33,612 nt of DNA from SOIA01 sp964346585 (GTDB lineage: Bacteria; Acidobacteriota; Aminicenantia; Aminicenantales; Aminicenantaceae): contig CAYFVQ010000185.1 of the NCBI GenBank assembly GCA_964346585.1, forward strand, positions 1 through 33,612, in the 5' to 3' direction. Position numbers and translations under genes: made by a program. The notes under the pieces were generated by a model. It worked only from the letters and a program-made list of their open reading frames with translations. It had not been told where the DNA came from and ran no database searches. Below are positions 14,153 to 21,909 of the stretch, in pieces. Position 1 is the stretch's first letter. Each line of letters starts with the position of its first letter.

Positions 14153-15691
14153 TTACCAGAATATTATGTAGAGAATAACAGTTACTGTGATCACCGCAAT
14201 CCCCAGCCAGAGGATAGATGAGGCAGGCTTCATGTCGATGCCGCCTGTCGAAGGCAAAGTTTTCGGTTCCGGAAGCGGCTTCAGAATGGTGACGAGTGTC
14301 ATGGCTAGTATCAATATGGCAAAGGTGATGGCCATTTTATTCAGGAAGACGATGTGGTCAAAATAACTCAGATGGAGGATTCCGTACACCGGAACATTCA
14401 ATATCAAAGCCGTGATTGCGGCTGAAGACGGAGCCCGTTTGAATATCAGCCCGAAGACAAAAGCTGCAAGAATCCCGGGCGATATATACCCCTGGAAGTC
14501 CTGGATGTAGTGGAAAATCCCCATGAGTTTAGGATGGCCGAGATGAGGAGCGATGAGACATCCTATCAGCACGAAAGCGCATGTCATGACGCGTCCGATC
14601 AATATCAGGGATTGGGGAGAGGCGTCCCTTTTAAAGTGACGCTTGTAGAGGTCCATGGTGAATATGGTAGATGCCGAATTCAGCATGGAGTCGAGAGAAC
14701 TCATGACCGCACCAAAAATGGCGGCGAACATGAAGCCTTTCAGACCGGCGGGAATCAGGTTCTTGATCAAAAGAGGATAGGCCGCGTCGGCAGTGACCAG
14801 CTGGTCTTTATAGAGTTGGAGCGCCATAATACCCGGGAAGACAACGATGAACGGAATCAGCAGTTTCAGCCAGGCGGCAAAGATCACACCCACCTGTCCC
14901 TGCTTTAAGCTCTTGGCGCCGAGGGTTCTCTGCATGATGTACTGGTTCAGACCCCAATAGTAGAAGTTAGGGATCCAGATTCCGAGGAGAAGCGCTGTCC
15001 AGGGGATTTCTATGTGGTTTGCGGGAAGAACCATGTGAAGCCTGTCGGCATTGGTCTGAAGAAAGTTATTCACACCTCCGACGGCAATGAATCCGAGGAC
15101 CATGGTGATTCCTCCGCCGATGATCAATGCAGAGCCCTGGATGAGGTCTGCCCAGACAACCGCTTTGAGTCCGCCGTAAGTCGTGTAAAAAGCGGCAATG
15201 ATCCCGATGATCCACACCGCTAATGTCAGGTCCATCCCGAAAATAGTGTGCAGTGTCAGGCCTCCCGAATAGAGGACAGCGGCGATGGTGACAGCTACGT
15301 AGATGATTACAGTGTAAAAAGCCATGATGGCGCGAGGGATCGGGCTGTACCGGTGTTCGAGGAATTCCGGTATCGTGAAAATGCCGATTTTGAGGAACTT
15401 GGGCAGGAAAAAGACAGCCACAAAAACGAGAGTGATGGCAGCGATCCACTCGTAACTCGCCACAGCCATCCCGACATGCCCGGCGCTCTGCCCGGACATC
15501 CCGACAAACTGTTCAGTGGAGATGTTGGATGCGATGAGAGAGAAACCGATCAGATACCAGAAAAGGCTTCGGCCTGCCAGGAAATAATCCTCGCTCGTTT
15601 CCTTCTTTTTGCGGCTCTTGTACAGGCTGATCCCAACGACAAAGCAGATGAATGCTAAGAAAAACGCGATATCAAGCCAGCTTAAATTCAT
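14153..15691 (-). CDS. Sodium/solute symporter, SSS (SLC5) family, SGLT-like
   Basis: 512 residues with about 13-14 hydrophobic helices. SNISTEQFVGMSGQSAG (about 54-70) matches the sodium-binding first helix of vSGLT-type sugar transporters. EDYFLAGRS precedes it, and the YGGLKAVVWADLIQG segment is the family signature. These proteins use the Na+ gradient to import sugars, or in other subfamilies organic acids, amino acids or vitamins. The best match in wording is sugar-like, but the substrate is not certain. It is preceded by a small membrane protein gene whose stop overlaps its ATG by 4 bp (ATGA), so they are coupled. The gene ends a few bases from the bidirectional terminator at 14047-14148. 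Confidence 0.93.
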   Translation of the reverse strand: MNLSWLDIAFFLAFICFVVGISLYKSRKKKETSEDYFLAGRSLFWYLIGFSLIASNISTEQFVGMSGQSAGHVGMAVASYEWIAAITLVFVAVFFLPKFLKIGIFTIPEFLEHRYSPIPRAIMAFYTVIIYVAVTIAAVLYSGGLTLHTIFGMDLTLAVWIIGIIAAFYTTYGGLKAVVWADLIQGSALIIGGGITMVLGFIAVGGVNNFLQTNADRLHMVLPANHIEIPWTALLLGIWIPNFYYWGLNQYIMQRTLGAKSLKQGQVGVIFAAWLKLLIPFIVVFPGIMALQLYKDQLVTADAAYPLLIKNLIPAGLKGFMFAAIFGAVMSSLDSMLNSASTIFTMDLYKRHFKRDASPQSLILIGRVMTCAFVLIGCLIAPHLGHPKLMGIFHYIQDFQGYISPGILAAFVFGLIFKRAPSSAAITALILNVPVYGILHLSYFDHIVFLNKMAITFAILILAMTLVTILKPLPEPKTLPSTGGIDMKPASSILWLGIAVITVTVILYIIFW

Positions 15692-15924
15692 GATTCTTGC
15701 CTTTCATCTGTGTCCATTTGTCGTGCTTTCCATCTTTTCCAGCGCCAGAATAAATAGACTGCCGGGAGTTGGTACATGGCAAACACAATTGGCGAAAGAA
15801 TGAACCAGAAAACGTTCATGATGGGAATAAAAAGAAAAATAAAGAGAGCGATTCCCAAAAGAGATAACAGGACACACGCCGCACGCCAGAGAACAGAGAA
15901 TATTGTTTTTGCTCGATCTTCCAT
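15688..15924 (-). CDS. Small membrane protein coupled to the symporter
   Basis: 78 residues with two hydrophobic helices, about 10-34 and 38-60, followed by a basic, hydrophilic tail (WRWKRWKARQ). Many SSS symporters have a small two-helix partner of this size (DUF3311-like or YhdT-like), and the ATGA overlap with the symporter start argues for such a role. I cannot assign a named family with certainty. The start has no clear Shine-Dalgarno. Confidence 0.7.
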   Translation of the reverse strand: MEDRAKTIFSVLWRAACVLLSLLGIALFIFLFIPIMNVFWFILSPIVFAMYQLPAVYLFWRWKRWKARQMDTDERQES

Positions 15925-16062
15925 AGTTTTCAGCCGGGCTTATCCAGAGTAAGCATGAAGGGTGGGTTGTGAGAAGTTGATCTCTGTTCAGTCAAAATAC
16001 ACACCAGGAGAAGCAGTAATGATGTTCAAGAACAGAAATCTTATCTATTATCTGAAGTCCTG

Positions 16063-16212
16063 TCAATTTAATCCCTTTTTATAATTATCCCAGAGTTTGT
16101 TCATTTCAGGAACCCCCCTCATTTTTCTCCAGCGAGTGATAAAAAAGCAGGCTGCTATGAGGAGGATGAACGCTGGAATGCCCGCTTCAGGGCCATAATC
16201 TCCACCTGTCAT
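16063..16212 (-). pseudogene. 49-codon membrane ORF, possibly a relic of a larger membrane protein
   Basis: Reading the minus strand gives a 49-residue peptide. It starts MTGGDYGPEAGIPAF, continues with one hydrophobic helix (about 12-26), then TRWRKMRG and a polar end. The frame stays open about 13 codons upstream of the ATG with plausible sequence (KAGSVPVR), and no ribosome site is visible. The TGG-x-x-GPEAG wording followed by a last helix recalls the C-terminal end of CPBP-type intramembrane proteases, from memory. It may be a fragment of a lost gene or a small membrane protein. The rest of 15925-16292 shows nothing else. Confidence 0.3.
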
Positions 16213-16292
16213 CCGGACTGGGACTGATCCGGCCTTCCCCCTTATTAAATATCCTCATGCACTCTTTTTAATGAGTGGCCTTTTATTTATTT

Positions 16293-16688
16293 CTATCCGT
16301 ATTTGAGCATTCCATCGAGCTTTGATTTTAATGATTCAATATCTTCGCGCAGTGATTTATAAAATGATGGGTCATATTCCCTGTGCTCTTGAACGAAATA
16401 TTGGACCTCATTGGCAAATAGTTTGTTCTCTTCATGCTGTATTTTAAAACTGAGACTGAATAATTCATCCATGTATTGAATGGGTGATTTTTCACCTTTT
16501 CCCGGTTCAGCCATTTCCATGAATTCCGAGAGCTTATCCAGTATTTTGGTGAAAACACGACGGTCTTCTTTTTTTTGTTTTTCTTCCTGTTTCTTTTTAT
16601 TCCTAACCTGCTGTGTTCGATCCGAATAGGATTTGATAAGAAATCCTAAACCTGCGCCTAACAATATTAATAGAAGTTTTTCTTCCAT
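16293..16688 (-). CDS. Hypothetical membrane-anchored protein
   Basis: 131 residues from the chosen start. A short hydrophobic segment (EKLLLILLGAGLGFLI, about 3-18) acts as an N-terminal anchor. It is followed by a highly charged, Lys/Gln/Glu-rich linker and a helical C-terminal domain. An in-frame ATG lies 4 codons further upstream (16700), but GGAGGG sits in exactly the right place (5 nt) before the ATG at 16688, so I prefer the shorter form. No family is recognised. It stands alone between the symporter region and tRNA-Val. Confidence 0.65.
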   Translation of the reverse strand: MEEKLLLILLGAGLGFLIKSYSDRTQQVRNKKKQEEKQKKEDRRVFTKILDKLSEFMEMAEPGKGEKSPIQYMDELFSLSFKIQHEENKLFANEVQYFVQEHREYDPSFYKSLREDIESLKSKLDGMLKYG

Positions 16689-16865
16689 CAATCCCTCCAT
16701 TTTTATATAACTTTATAACTCTCGAACCATTTAATCAAATCCTTCTTTTGAGATGAAACATCACCATTTATTTTCGGAAACGGAGAGGCTTTTTTTCATC
16801 AACCTATAACTGGGAAAGAAAACTAACGAAGGTGGAAATTTTCCCCAAAGACATAGGATAATCTT

Positions 16866-16940
16866 TGGTGGGCGGTACTGGATTCGAACCAGTGACACCC
16901 GGCTTGTAAAACCGGTACTCTACCGCTGAGCTAACCGCCC
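16866..16940 (-). tRNA. tRNA-Val (anticodon TAC)
   Basis: On the minus strand: acceptor stem GGGCGGT with ACCGCCC, D arm GCTC/GAGT, anticodon stem CCGGT/GCCGG (one G-U) around TTTACAA, and T arm ACTGG TTCGAAT CCAGT. The 3' ACCA is encoded. The anticodon TAC reads Val GTA. Confidence 0.96.
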
Positions 16941-16976
16941 GTTCTTTCTAATCCTTTGTCTTGAAATGACTTCATT

Positions 16977-17005
16977 AAATTAGAGTAAAGCGCCTTTTTT
17001 GTCAA
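16977..17005 (-). promoter_or_regulatory. Probable promoter of tRNA-Val
   Basis: Minus strand TTGACA (17005-17000), 17 nt, TAATTT (16982-16977). The -35 is perfect and the -10 is weak (3 of 6 matches). Predicted start about 30 nt before the tRNA. Confidence 0.5.
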
Positions 17006-17017
17006 GAAATACCCCAG

Positions 17018-17046
17018 TTGACATAAAGATAGTCATATGTTAAAGT
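17018..17046 (+). promoter_or_regulatory. Probable promoter of the rplU-rpmA-obg-nadD/rsfS operon
   Basis: TTGACA (17018-17023), 17 nt, TAAAGT (17041-17046). It stands back-to-back with the tRNA-Val promoter; the two TTGACA boxes are 12 nt apart. Predicted start about 40 nt before rplU. Confidence 0.6.
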
Positions 17047-17092
17047 TAGATTCCCTCATTTTCTCATAAGACATTATATTAGAGGTAAAAAG

Positions 17093-17692
17093 ATGTTTGC
17101 TGTCATTGAAACCGGTGGAAAACAGTACAAAGTCCAGGTAGGCGATGTTCTTGCTGTTGAAAAACTCAACCAGGAAGAAGGCCAGAAAGTCACTTTTGAC
17201 AAGGTCCTCCTCGTAGATGAGGAAGGGAAGACACTGATCGGGACACCGCATATCAAGAATGCTCTGGTCAAAGCAGAGATCATAGAGAATTTCAAGGACA
17301 AGAAGGTCATTGTTTTCAAGAAGAAGAGAAGAAAGCAGTACAAGAAGAAGAGAGGACACCGACAGGAACTCACCCGGATAAAGATCGAGCAGATCGTTTC
17401 TGAATTGAAGGCTGCCCCCAAGGCAAAGCCGGCTCCAGCGGTCAAAAAGGAAGTTAAGAAACCAGCTCCCGAAGCGAAGAAAAAAGTGAGTGCACCAAAA
17501 GCCAAAGAAGTGAAAAAAGAAGCTCCGAAAAAGGAAGAAAAAAAGGCTCCGGTGAGGAAGGTAGCCAAGGCTCCTGCCAAATCCAAAGCCGTTAAACCGG
17601 ATAAGCCGGCCGCAAAGGCAGCTTCGAAAAAGAAGCCAGCCGCGAAAGCCCCTGCCAAGGCTAAGGCCAAAACAGCAAAGAAGGAGAAATAA
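17093..17692 (+). CDS. rplU: 50S ribosomal protein L21 with long basic C-terminal tail
   Basis: 199 residues, about twice the usual 100-105. Residues 1-102 are a normal L21: MFAVIETGGKQYKVQVGDVL at the start, then the KKKRRKQYKKKRGHRQ rRNA-binding stretch and TRIKIEQI. From about 105 to the end the chain is made almost only of Lys, Ala, Pro, Glu and Val, with repeats such as APKAK and KKEAPKK, and is certainly disordered and highly basic. Similar tails are known on some ribosomal proteins and histone-like proteins, where they bind RNA or DNA. It heads the rplU-rpmA-obg operon; AGAGGT precedes the ATG, and rpmA begins 1 bp after its stop. Confidence 0.96.
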   Translation: MFAVIETGGKQYKVQVGDVLAVEKLNQEEGQKVTFDKVLLVDEEGKTLIGTPHIKNALVKAEIIENFKDKKVIVFKKKRRKQYKKKRGHRQELTRIKIEQIVSELKAAPKAKPAPAVKKEVKKPAPEAKKKVSAPKAKEVKKEAPKKEEKKAPVRKVAKAPAKSKAVKPDKPAAKAASKKKPAAKAPAKAKAKTAKKEK

Positions 17693-17693
17693 A

Positions 17694-17948
17694 ATGGCGC
17701 ATAAAAAATCAGGTGGAAGTGCCAAGAACGGAAGGGAAAGTCATTCAAAGAGACTGGGAGTCAAACGGTACGCTGGACAGTATGTCACAGCTGGTTCCAT
17801 ACTTGTGCGCCAGAGAGGCACGCCGTTTAAACCTGGAATGAATGTGGGAAGAGGGAAAGATGATACTCTCTTCGCCAAAATTACAGGGACTGTCCATTTT
17901 GAACGAAAAAGTAAAAAGGCCAAGTTTGTCTCTGTGATTCCTTCCTAG
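17694..17948 (+). CDS. rpmA: 50S ribosomal protein L27
   Basis: 84 residues, full length. MAHKKSGGSAKNGRESHSKR followed by GVKRYAGQ and GSILVRQRGT are diagnostic. It lies near the peptidyl-transferase centre and stabilises tRNA there. The N terminus begins directly with MAHKK, so there is no Firmicutes-type cleaved extension. The AAGGAG ribosome site lies in the end of rplU, making the pair translationally linked. Confidence 0.98.
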   Translation: MAHKKSGGSAKNGRESHSKRLGVKRYAGQYVTAGSILVRQRGTPFKPGMNVGRGKDDTLFAKITGTVHFERKSKKAKFVSVIPS

Positions 17949-17969
17949 GAGGTTCAGTCTCCACTCAAT

Positions 17970-18986
17970 ATGTTTGTTGACCAAGTCAAAGTAACTCTTC
18001 GTGCGGGCAAAGGCGGTAACGGCTGTGTGAGTTTCAGGAGAGAAAGGGGAGTTCCTCGAGGCGGGCCGGATGGCGGTCGAGGTGGAGACGGGGGAAGCAT
18101 ATATCTGATTTCTGATGAAAACCTCCACACGCTCGCCTTTTTTCGGTTTCATCCCATAAACAAAGCCCGTAAAGGAGCGCATGGAGAGGGGGGGAACCGC
18201 CAGGGGAAAAGAGGAGAAGACCTTTTTCTGAGAGTTCCGGTTGGGACCATTGTCAGAGAAAAGGATAAGGAAGAAGTCCTTTTTGATTTTGTCTCCCCGG
18301 ACAAGAAATATTTGATCGTCAAGGGAGGAAGAGGTGGAAGGGGGAATGCCTCGTTTGCGTCGTCGACGCATCAATCCCCCAGAGAATGGGGCGAGGGCCG
18401 ATTAGGAGAAGAGAAAGAGTTTATCCTTGAGCTCAAACTCATTGCTGATGTGGGACTGGTGGGTTTTCCGAATGTGGGAAAATCCACTCTGATATCCAAG
18501 ATTTCAGCGGCAAAGCCAGCCATCGCCGATTATCCATTCACAACACTCGTTCCGAATTTGGGCGTTGTGGATATGGACGAGCTCCGGAGTTTTGTCATCG
18601 CCGATATACCCGGATTGATCGAAGGGGCCCATCAAGGACACGGCTTGGGCACAAAATTCTTGAGGCATGTGGAACGGACGAAAATATTACTCCATCTCAT
18701 TGATGTGTCGCCTTACACAGGAAGGGATCCTATCCAGGATTACAGAACCGTCCTGAAAGAACTCGAGGCGTTCAGCCCGAAACTGGTCAAAAGATCTCAA
18801 ATCCTGGCTGCAAACAAGATTGACCTCCTCAAAGAAGAGAAGGATGGATTAGAGGATTTGAAAAAACTGGCCCGAGAAGAAGGTCTTCCGTTTTTTACCA
18901 TCTCTGCACTCAAGAAAGAGGGATTAGGAAAGCTGGTGAATGAATTAGCCAGAACCCTGGACCGATTAAAGGAGAAGCCAGAGTAA
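17970..18986 (+). CDS. obgE: GTPase Obg (CgtA), short form
   Basis: 338 residues. The N-terminal Obg fold (1-157) is glycine-rich (RAGKGGNGCVSFRRE, GGPDGGRGGDGG). The G domain follows: G1 GFPNVGKS at 165-172, G2 TTLVPNLG, G3 DIPGLIEGAHQGHGLG, G4 NKID near 282 and G5 SALKKEG. The variable C-terminal OCT domain is absent, as in many bacteria. Obg works in 50S ribosome assembly and the stringent response. It is in the standard rplU-rpmA-obg order, with AGGAGG 21 nt before the ATG, rather far; a closer site is not obvious. The next gene follows after 3 bp. Confidence 0.97.
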   Translation: MFVDQVKVTLRAGKGGNGCVSFRRERGVPRGGPDGGRGGDGGSIYLISDENLHTLAFFRFHPINKARKGAHGEGGNRQGKRGEDLFLRVPVGTIVREKDKEEVLFDFVSPDKKYLIVKGGRGGRGNASFASSTHQSPREWGEGRLGEEKEFILELKLIADVGLVGFPNVGKSTLISKISAAKPAIADYPFTTLVPNLGVVDMDELRSFVIADIPGLIEGAHQGHGLGTKFLRHVERTKILLHLIDVSPYTGRDPIQDYRTVLKELEAFSPKLVKRSQILAANKIDLLKEEKDGLEDLKKLAREEGLPFFTISALKKEGLGKLVNELARTLDRLKEKPE

Positions 18987-18989
18987 ACT

Positions 18990-20027
18990 ATGAAAAAAGA
19001 GAGAATCGGGCTCTTTGGAGGCACGTTTAATCCCATCCATTCGGGACATATAAGGGCTGCGGAGATTGTTCAAAAAAGGTTGTCCCTGAATGAAATTCTT
19101 TTTATTCCTTCTTACATTCCGCCTCATAAGGATTCCACAGAAATCGCTTCTCCCTCTCATCGGTTGAAAATGGTCGAGCTGTCTCTTCAGTCCCATTCTC
19201 ATTTTGTTCCTTCTTCCATTGAAGTCGATGCCGAAGAGAAGTCCTATTCGATCATTACTCTGGGGAAGATCGAAAAGCTTTACCCGAACGCGCAGGTATT
19301 CTTTATCCTCGGCATGGATGCTTTTTTAGAAATCGATACATGGAAAAATTACGAAAAAGTGCTTGAGAAGTGTTTTTTTGTGGTCATCAGTCGGCCTGGA
19401 TTTCATTTGAAAGAAGCCAAGACAGCAATCAGGGAAATCCATAGAGATGAAATATGCGAACTATCTGAATCTGAAGATTTAGATGATGATATGCTTCTCT
19501 CTTATAGAATCTTCCTTATGCAGATAGATGCATTGGACATTGCTTCGACTGACATCCGAAAAAGAATCAAGAGAGGCGAATCCATCCAAACAATGGTTCC
19601 GGTTGAGGTGGAAGCCTATATCAAAGAAAATAACCTTTATCAGAGTGAGATCATGACTGGAGAAAAGTCAAAACAAAGAATGACCAAGAGGAGCCTGCCA
19701 CCTGAAGTGAAGACTTCGGTCAAAGCCAGCTTGGCAAAAAAAGGGGAAGAGCTTATTATCCTGGATTTAAGAGGAATAGCGTCTTTCACTGATTTTTTTG
19801 TCATCCTGCATGGCAATTCTTCCCGGCAAAATATGGCCATTTACGAGAGTGTCGAAAAAGAGTTAAAGCAAAATAATGTCAAACCATTGAGTGTTGAGGG
19901 TAGAGAGCGTGCAGAGTGGATTTTGATGGATTTTGGGAGTTTTATTGTGCATATCTTTTCCAAGGATGCGAGAGAATATTATTCTTTGGAAAAATTATGG
20001 GGGGATGCCCCGAAACTCAACTATTGA
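18990..20027 (+). CDS. nadD-rsfS: Fusion of nicotinate-nucleotide adenylyltransferase (NadD) and ribosome silencing factor (RsfS)
   Basis: 345 residues in one unbroken frame. Residues 1-220 are NadD: GLFGGTFNPIHSGH (8-20) is the nucleotidyl-transfer motif, with SYIPPHKD, ISRPG and STDIRKRI at the expected places. Residues about 235-345 are RsfS: VKASLAKKGEELIILDLRG, TDFFVILHGNSSRQ, VEGRERAEWILMDFG and FSKDAREYYSLEKLWGDA. The two are normally neighbouring genes in this operon. NadD makes deamido-NAD; RsfS binds L14 and keeps ribosomal subunits apart in starvation. In-frame ATGs at 19653 and 19680, the second about 20 nt after AGAGTGAG/GGAGAAAA-like sequences, could allow separate RsfS to be made. 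No stop or frameshift separates the halves. Confidence 0.93.
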   Translation: MKKERIGLFGGTFNPIHSGHIRAAEIVQKRLSLNEILFIPSYIPPHKDSTEIASPSHRLKMVELSLQSHSHFVPSSIEVDAEEKSYSIITLGKIEKLYPNAQVFFILGMDAFLEIDTWKNYEKVLEKCFFVVISRPGFHLKEAKTAIREIHRDEICELSESEDLDDDMLLSYRIFLMQIDALDIASTDIRKRIKRGESIQTMVPVEVEAYIKENNLYQSEIMTGEKSKQRMTKRSLPPEVKTSVKASLAKKGEELIILDLRGIASFTDFFVILHGNSSRQNMAIYESVEKELKQNNVKPLSVEGRERAEWILMDFGSFIVHIFSKDAREYYSLEKLWGDAPKLNY

Positions 20028-20036
20028 TTGGTTAAG

Positions 20037-20160
20037 TCAGGGCTCGACATTCGACTCTTCCTAAATATATCTTATTCACATGTTTTTTGATTGTTTCGCA
20101 TAAAAAAATCCTGCCAAGATCGATCCATGAAAAAATGTCGAATGTCGAGCCTGTCCCCTT
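20037..20160. repeat. Palindromic intergenic repeat, GGCTCGACATTCGAC family
   Basis: GGCTCGACATTCGAC (20041-20055) and its exact reverse complement (20137-20151) flank 81 nt that hold nothing I recognise. Outer parts GTCAGG and CTGTCCCC extend the dyad imperfectly. It lies directly after the nadD-rsfS stop and may also serve as a terminator. Decayed relatives are at 5746-5806 and 30876-30896. Confidence 0.75.
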
Positions 20161-20185
20161 GAAACTTATCTTAATAAAAAAAATA

Positions 20186-20214
20186 TTGACAATTCCTTTT
20201 TGAATCATTATTGT
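20186..20214 (+). promoter_or_regulatory. Probable promoter of rlmH-dksA-like-comF-like unit
   Basis: TTGACA (20186-20191), 17 nt, TATTGT (20209-20214). The -35 is perfect; the -10 matches 4 of 6. Predicted start about 35 nt before rlmH. Confidence 0.65.
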
Positions 20215-20257
20215 TTATGGACAATTTTTTAGAAGTGAGTGTGTTTAGTCGCATTGC

Positions 20258-20725
20258 ATGAGAATAAGAATTCTATGGCCAGGAAAAACACGGAATACGG
20301 ATTTAAGGAGATTGCAGGAATTTTACTTGGGGCGGATCAATCAACTAGAAAAATGCGAAATCATCGAGACAAAAACGGCCAAAAATCTTCCCGAAAAATT
20401 CGCCCAGAAAATCAAAGAAATCGAGGCATCTGAGCTTGAAAAACACTTTAAAAATGATTATATTATCTGCCTATTTCATGAAGGAAAGGAAATGAGTTCT
20501 ATCGAATTGGCGCGGTTTTTGAGGAAGTTATCTACCAGTTCAGCTCGAGCCATCACCTTTGTCGTTGGAGGATTTCTGGGATTGGAGGAGAGGATTTTGA
20601 AAAAAGCAGACATCCTTCTCTCTCTTTCTCAAATGACTTTCTCTCATGAATTGAGCCGCATCATGCTCCTGGAGCAGATATATCGCTCCTTAATGATTAT
20701 TAAAGAAAGACAATATGCCAAATAG
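20258..20725 (+). CDS. rlmH: 23S rRNA pseudouridine-1915 N3-methyltransferase
   Basis: 155 residues, the normal RlmH (YbeA) length. It begins MRIRILWPGKT, as in the family, and ends with the SPOUT-knot segment: FVVGGFLGLEERILKKADILL, then LSLSQMTFSHELSRIMLLEQIYR and a short KERQYAK end. The expected catalytic tail residues are present, with Tyr-Ala-Lys in place of Tyr-His-Arg. It methylates N3 of pseudouridine in helix 69 on the assembled 70S ribosome. It follows the RsfS fusion, as rlmH does in many bacteria, but has its own promoter after a repeat. The ribosome site is weak. Confidence 0.93.
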   Translation: MRIRILWPGKTRNTDLRRLQEFYLGRINQLEKCEIIETKTAKNLPEKFAQKIKEIEASELEKHFKNDYIICLFHEGKEMSSIELARFLRKLSTSSARAITFVVGGFLGLEERILKKADILLSLSQMTFSHELSRIMLLEQIYRSLMIIKERQYAK

Positions 20726-20734
20726 GGGGGTATT

Positions 20735-21085
20735 TTGAATAAATCAGAGAGAGAAAAATATAAAAAAACACTATTGGAGAAGAAAGAAGCGATCGTTGCC
20801 AAGTTGAGCGAGGTCTACAACGAAAGTAAAGAAGTCGAATCCGGGATCGCCCAGGATATAGTCGATAAAGCAGAAAGTTCTTACACCAAGGAGTTCCTGC
20901 TGAGCCTATCCAATGCTGAGCGTGAGCAGTTGCTCCTGATAGATGAAGCCTTGAAGAGGCTCGAGAAGAATGAGTACGGAATCTGCCAGATGTGCCAGAA
21001 GACCATCAGTAAAAAAAGGCTGGATGCTGTTCCCTGGGCTCCTCACTGCATTGAGTGTCAGGAAAAAGCAGAAGAAGAATCTTGA
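20735..21085 (+). CDS. DksA/TraR-family zinc-finger regulator
   Basis: 116 residues. The N-terminal half is a coiled coil (about 3-80) and the C-terminal half has the DksA zinc finger with C84, C87, C105 and C108 (YGICQMC, then PHCIEC). This family enters the RNA polymerase secondary channel and adjusts rRNA and stress transcription, often with ppGpp. The start is TTG at 20735, supported by an upstream G-run (AGGGGGG) at the right distance. The start codon is unusual and may keep expression low. It overlaps the following ComF-like gene by 4 bp if that begins at 21082. Confidence 0.9.
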   Translation: MNKSEREKYKKTLLEKKEAIVAKLSEVYNESKEVESGIAQDIVDKAESSYTKEFLLSLSNAEREQLLLIDEALKRLEKNEYGICQMCQKTISKKRLDAVPWAPHCIECQEKAEEES

Positions 21086-21825
21086 TATCTTTTCTCCGGA
21101 ATAAAGTATCCTCAATTGCAAAATTAGCCGAGCTTGTTTTCTTCCCCTCCTTTTGTGAACTGTGCTCTTCTCTACTTGAATCTCCTGAGGAAAGAGTCAT
21201 CTGTCGCTCCTGCTGGGAAAAAATGATTCCCTTTTCCTCATCTTACTGCTTATGCTGTGGACGGTTTTTCGAAGGAAGCGCCGAGCCGCATCTCTGTCAG
21301 GATTGTCTTGATAAAAGACCACACTTCACTTACCATCGTTCCTTTGGCCGGTACAGGGGGAAACTGAAGGATGCGATTCTTCTCTACAAGTACCGCCGTT
21401 TTCAAGTTCTGGGGGGAGATTTTGCCCGTCTCGTTTTCCGCAGGCTGGGAAAAGAAGAGAATATCTGGTGGAAAGCGGATGTCATCATTCCTGTCCCTCT
21501 TCACCCTAAAAGGAAAAAAAAGAGAGGTTTCAATCAAGCTCAGGTTATTGCCGCTGGATTGGCCGGGATAAAGGGGATAAAGCTGGAAGAGGGCGTACTG
21601 GTCAAGGTAAAAAATGTGCTCCCTCAAACTTTCCTCGAGACAGAAGAGAGAAAAAAGAATGTTTCCGGAGCCTTTCGTGTTATCGATAAAAGAAAAATAA
21701 AAGGGAAAATTGTCATTCTTGTGGATGATGTCTACACGACCGGTTCCACGGTCAAAGAATGCAGCATGGTGTTGAAAGAGGCGGGCGCCAAGGAAGTGAG
21801 AGCACTGACATTGGCCCAAGCCTGA
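21082..21825 (+). CDS. ComF-like phosphoribosyltransferase
   Basis: About 247 residues. The N terminus is a zinc ribbon (CELC, CRSC, CLCC, CQDC across about 27-77). The C-terminal half is a type I phosphoribosyltransferase fold with the PRPP loop VILVDDVYTTGSTV (about 212-225). PVPLHPKRKKKRGFNQAQ is the ComF-family signature. ComF proteins are needed for natural DNA uptake in some bacteria, but homologues are common in non-competent species. I chose TTG at 21082, overlapping the DksA-like stop by 4 bp; a GTG at 21055 is possible but has no ribosome site. Confidence 0.88.
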   Translation: MISFLRNKVSSIAKLAELVFFPSFCELCSSLLESPEERVICRSCWEKMIPFSSSYCLCCGRFFEGSAEPHLCQDCLDKRPHFTYHRSFGRYRGKLKDAILLYKYRRFQVLGGDFARLVFRRLGKEENIWWKADVIIPVPLHPKRKKKRGFNQAQVIAAGLAGIKGIKLEEGVLVKVKNVLPQTFLETEERKKNVSGAFRVIDKRKIKGKIVILVDDVYTTGSTVKECSMVLKEAGAKEVRALTLAQA

Positions 21826-21840
21826 GATTTCTCCCGTTTT

Positions 21841-21880
21841 AGATAAGAAAAAGCGCCCCGATCTTCTGACCGTGGGCGCT
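21841..21880 (-). terminator. Rho-independent terminator for hsp20
   Basis: AGCGCCC (21852-21858) and GGGCGCT (21874-21880) form a GC-rich stem of 7 bp with a 15-nt loop. On the minus strand TTTTTCTTATCT follows, matching a terminator just past the hsp20 stop. It also lies 30 bp after the ComF-like stop and may help end that transcript. Confidence 0.7.
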
Positions 21881-21909
21881 CGCGATGGGTAATGGTATGA
21901 GTAAATGTT

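Noticed and set aside
15248..15658. Plus-strand ORF of 136 codons
   Set aside because: Antisense to the symporter, which has unmistakable family motifs; composition is typical of a shadow frame.
17033..17748. Two long minus-strand ORFs rich in Phe, Leu and Ala
   Set aside because: They are shadows of the Lys/Ala-rich rplU tail; complements of AAG/GCC codons read as Phe/Leu/Gly. rplU is certain.
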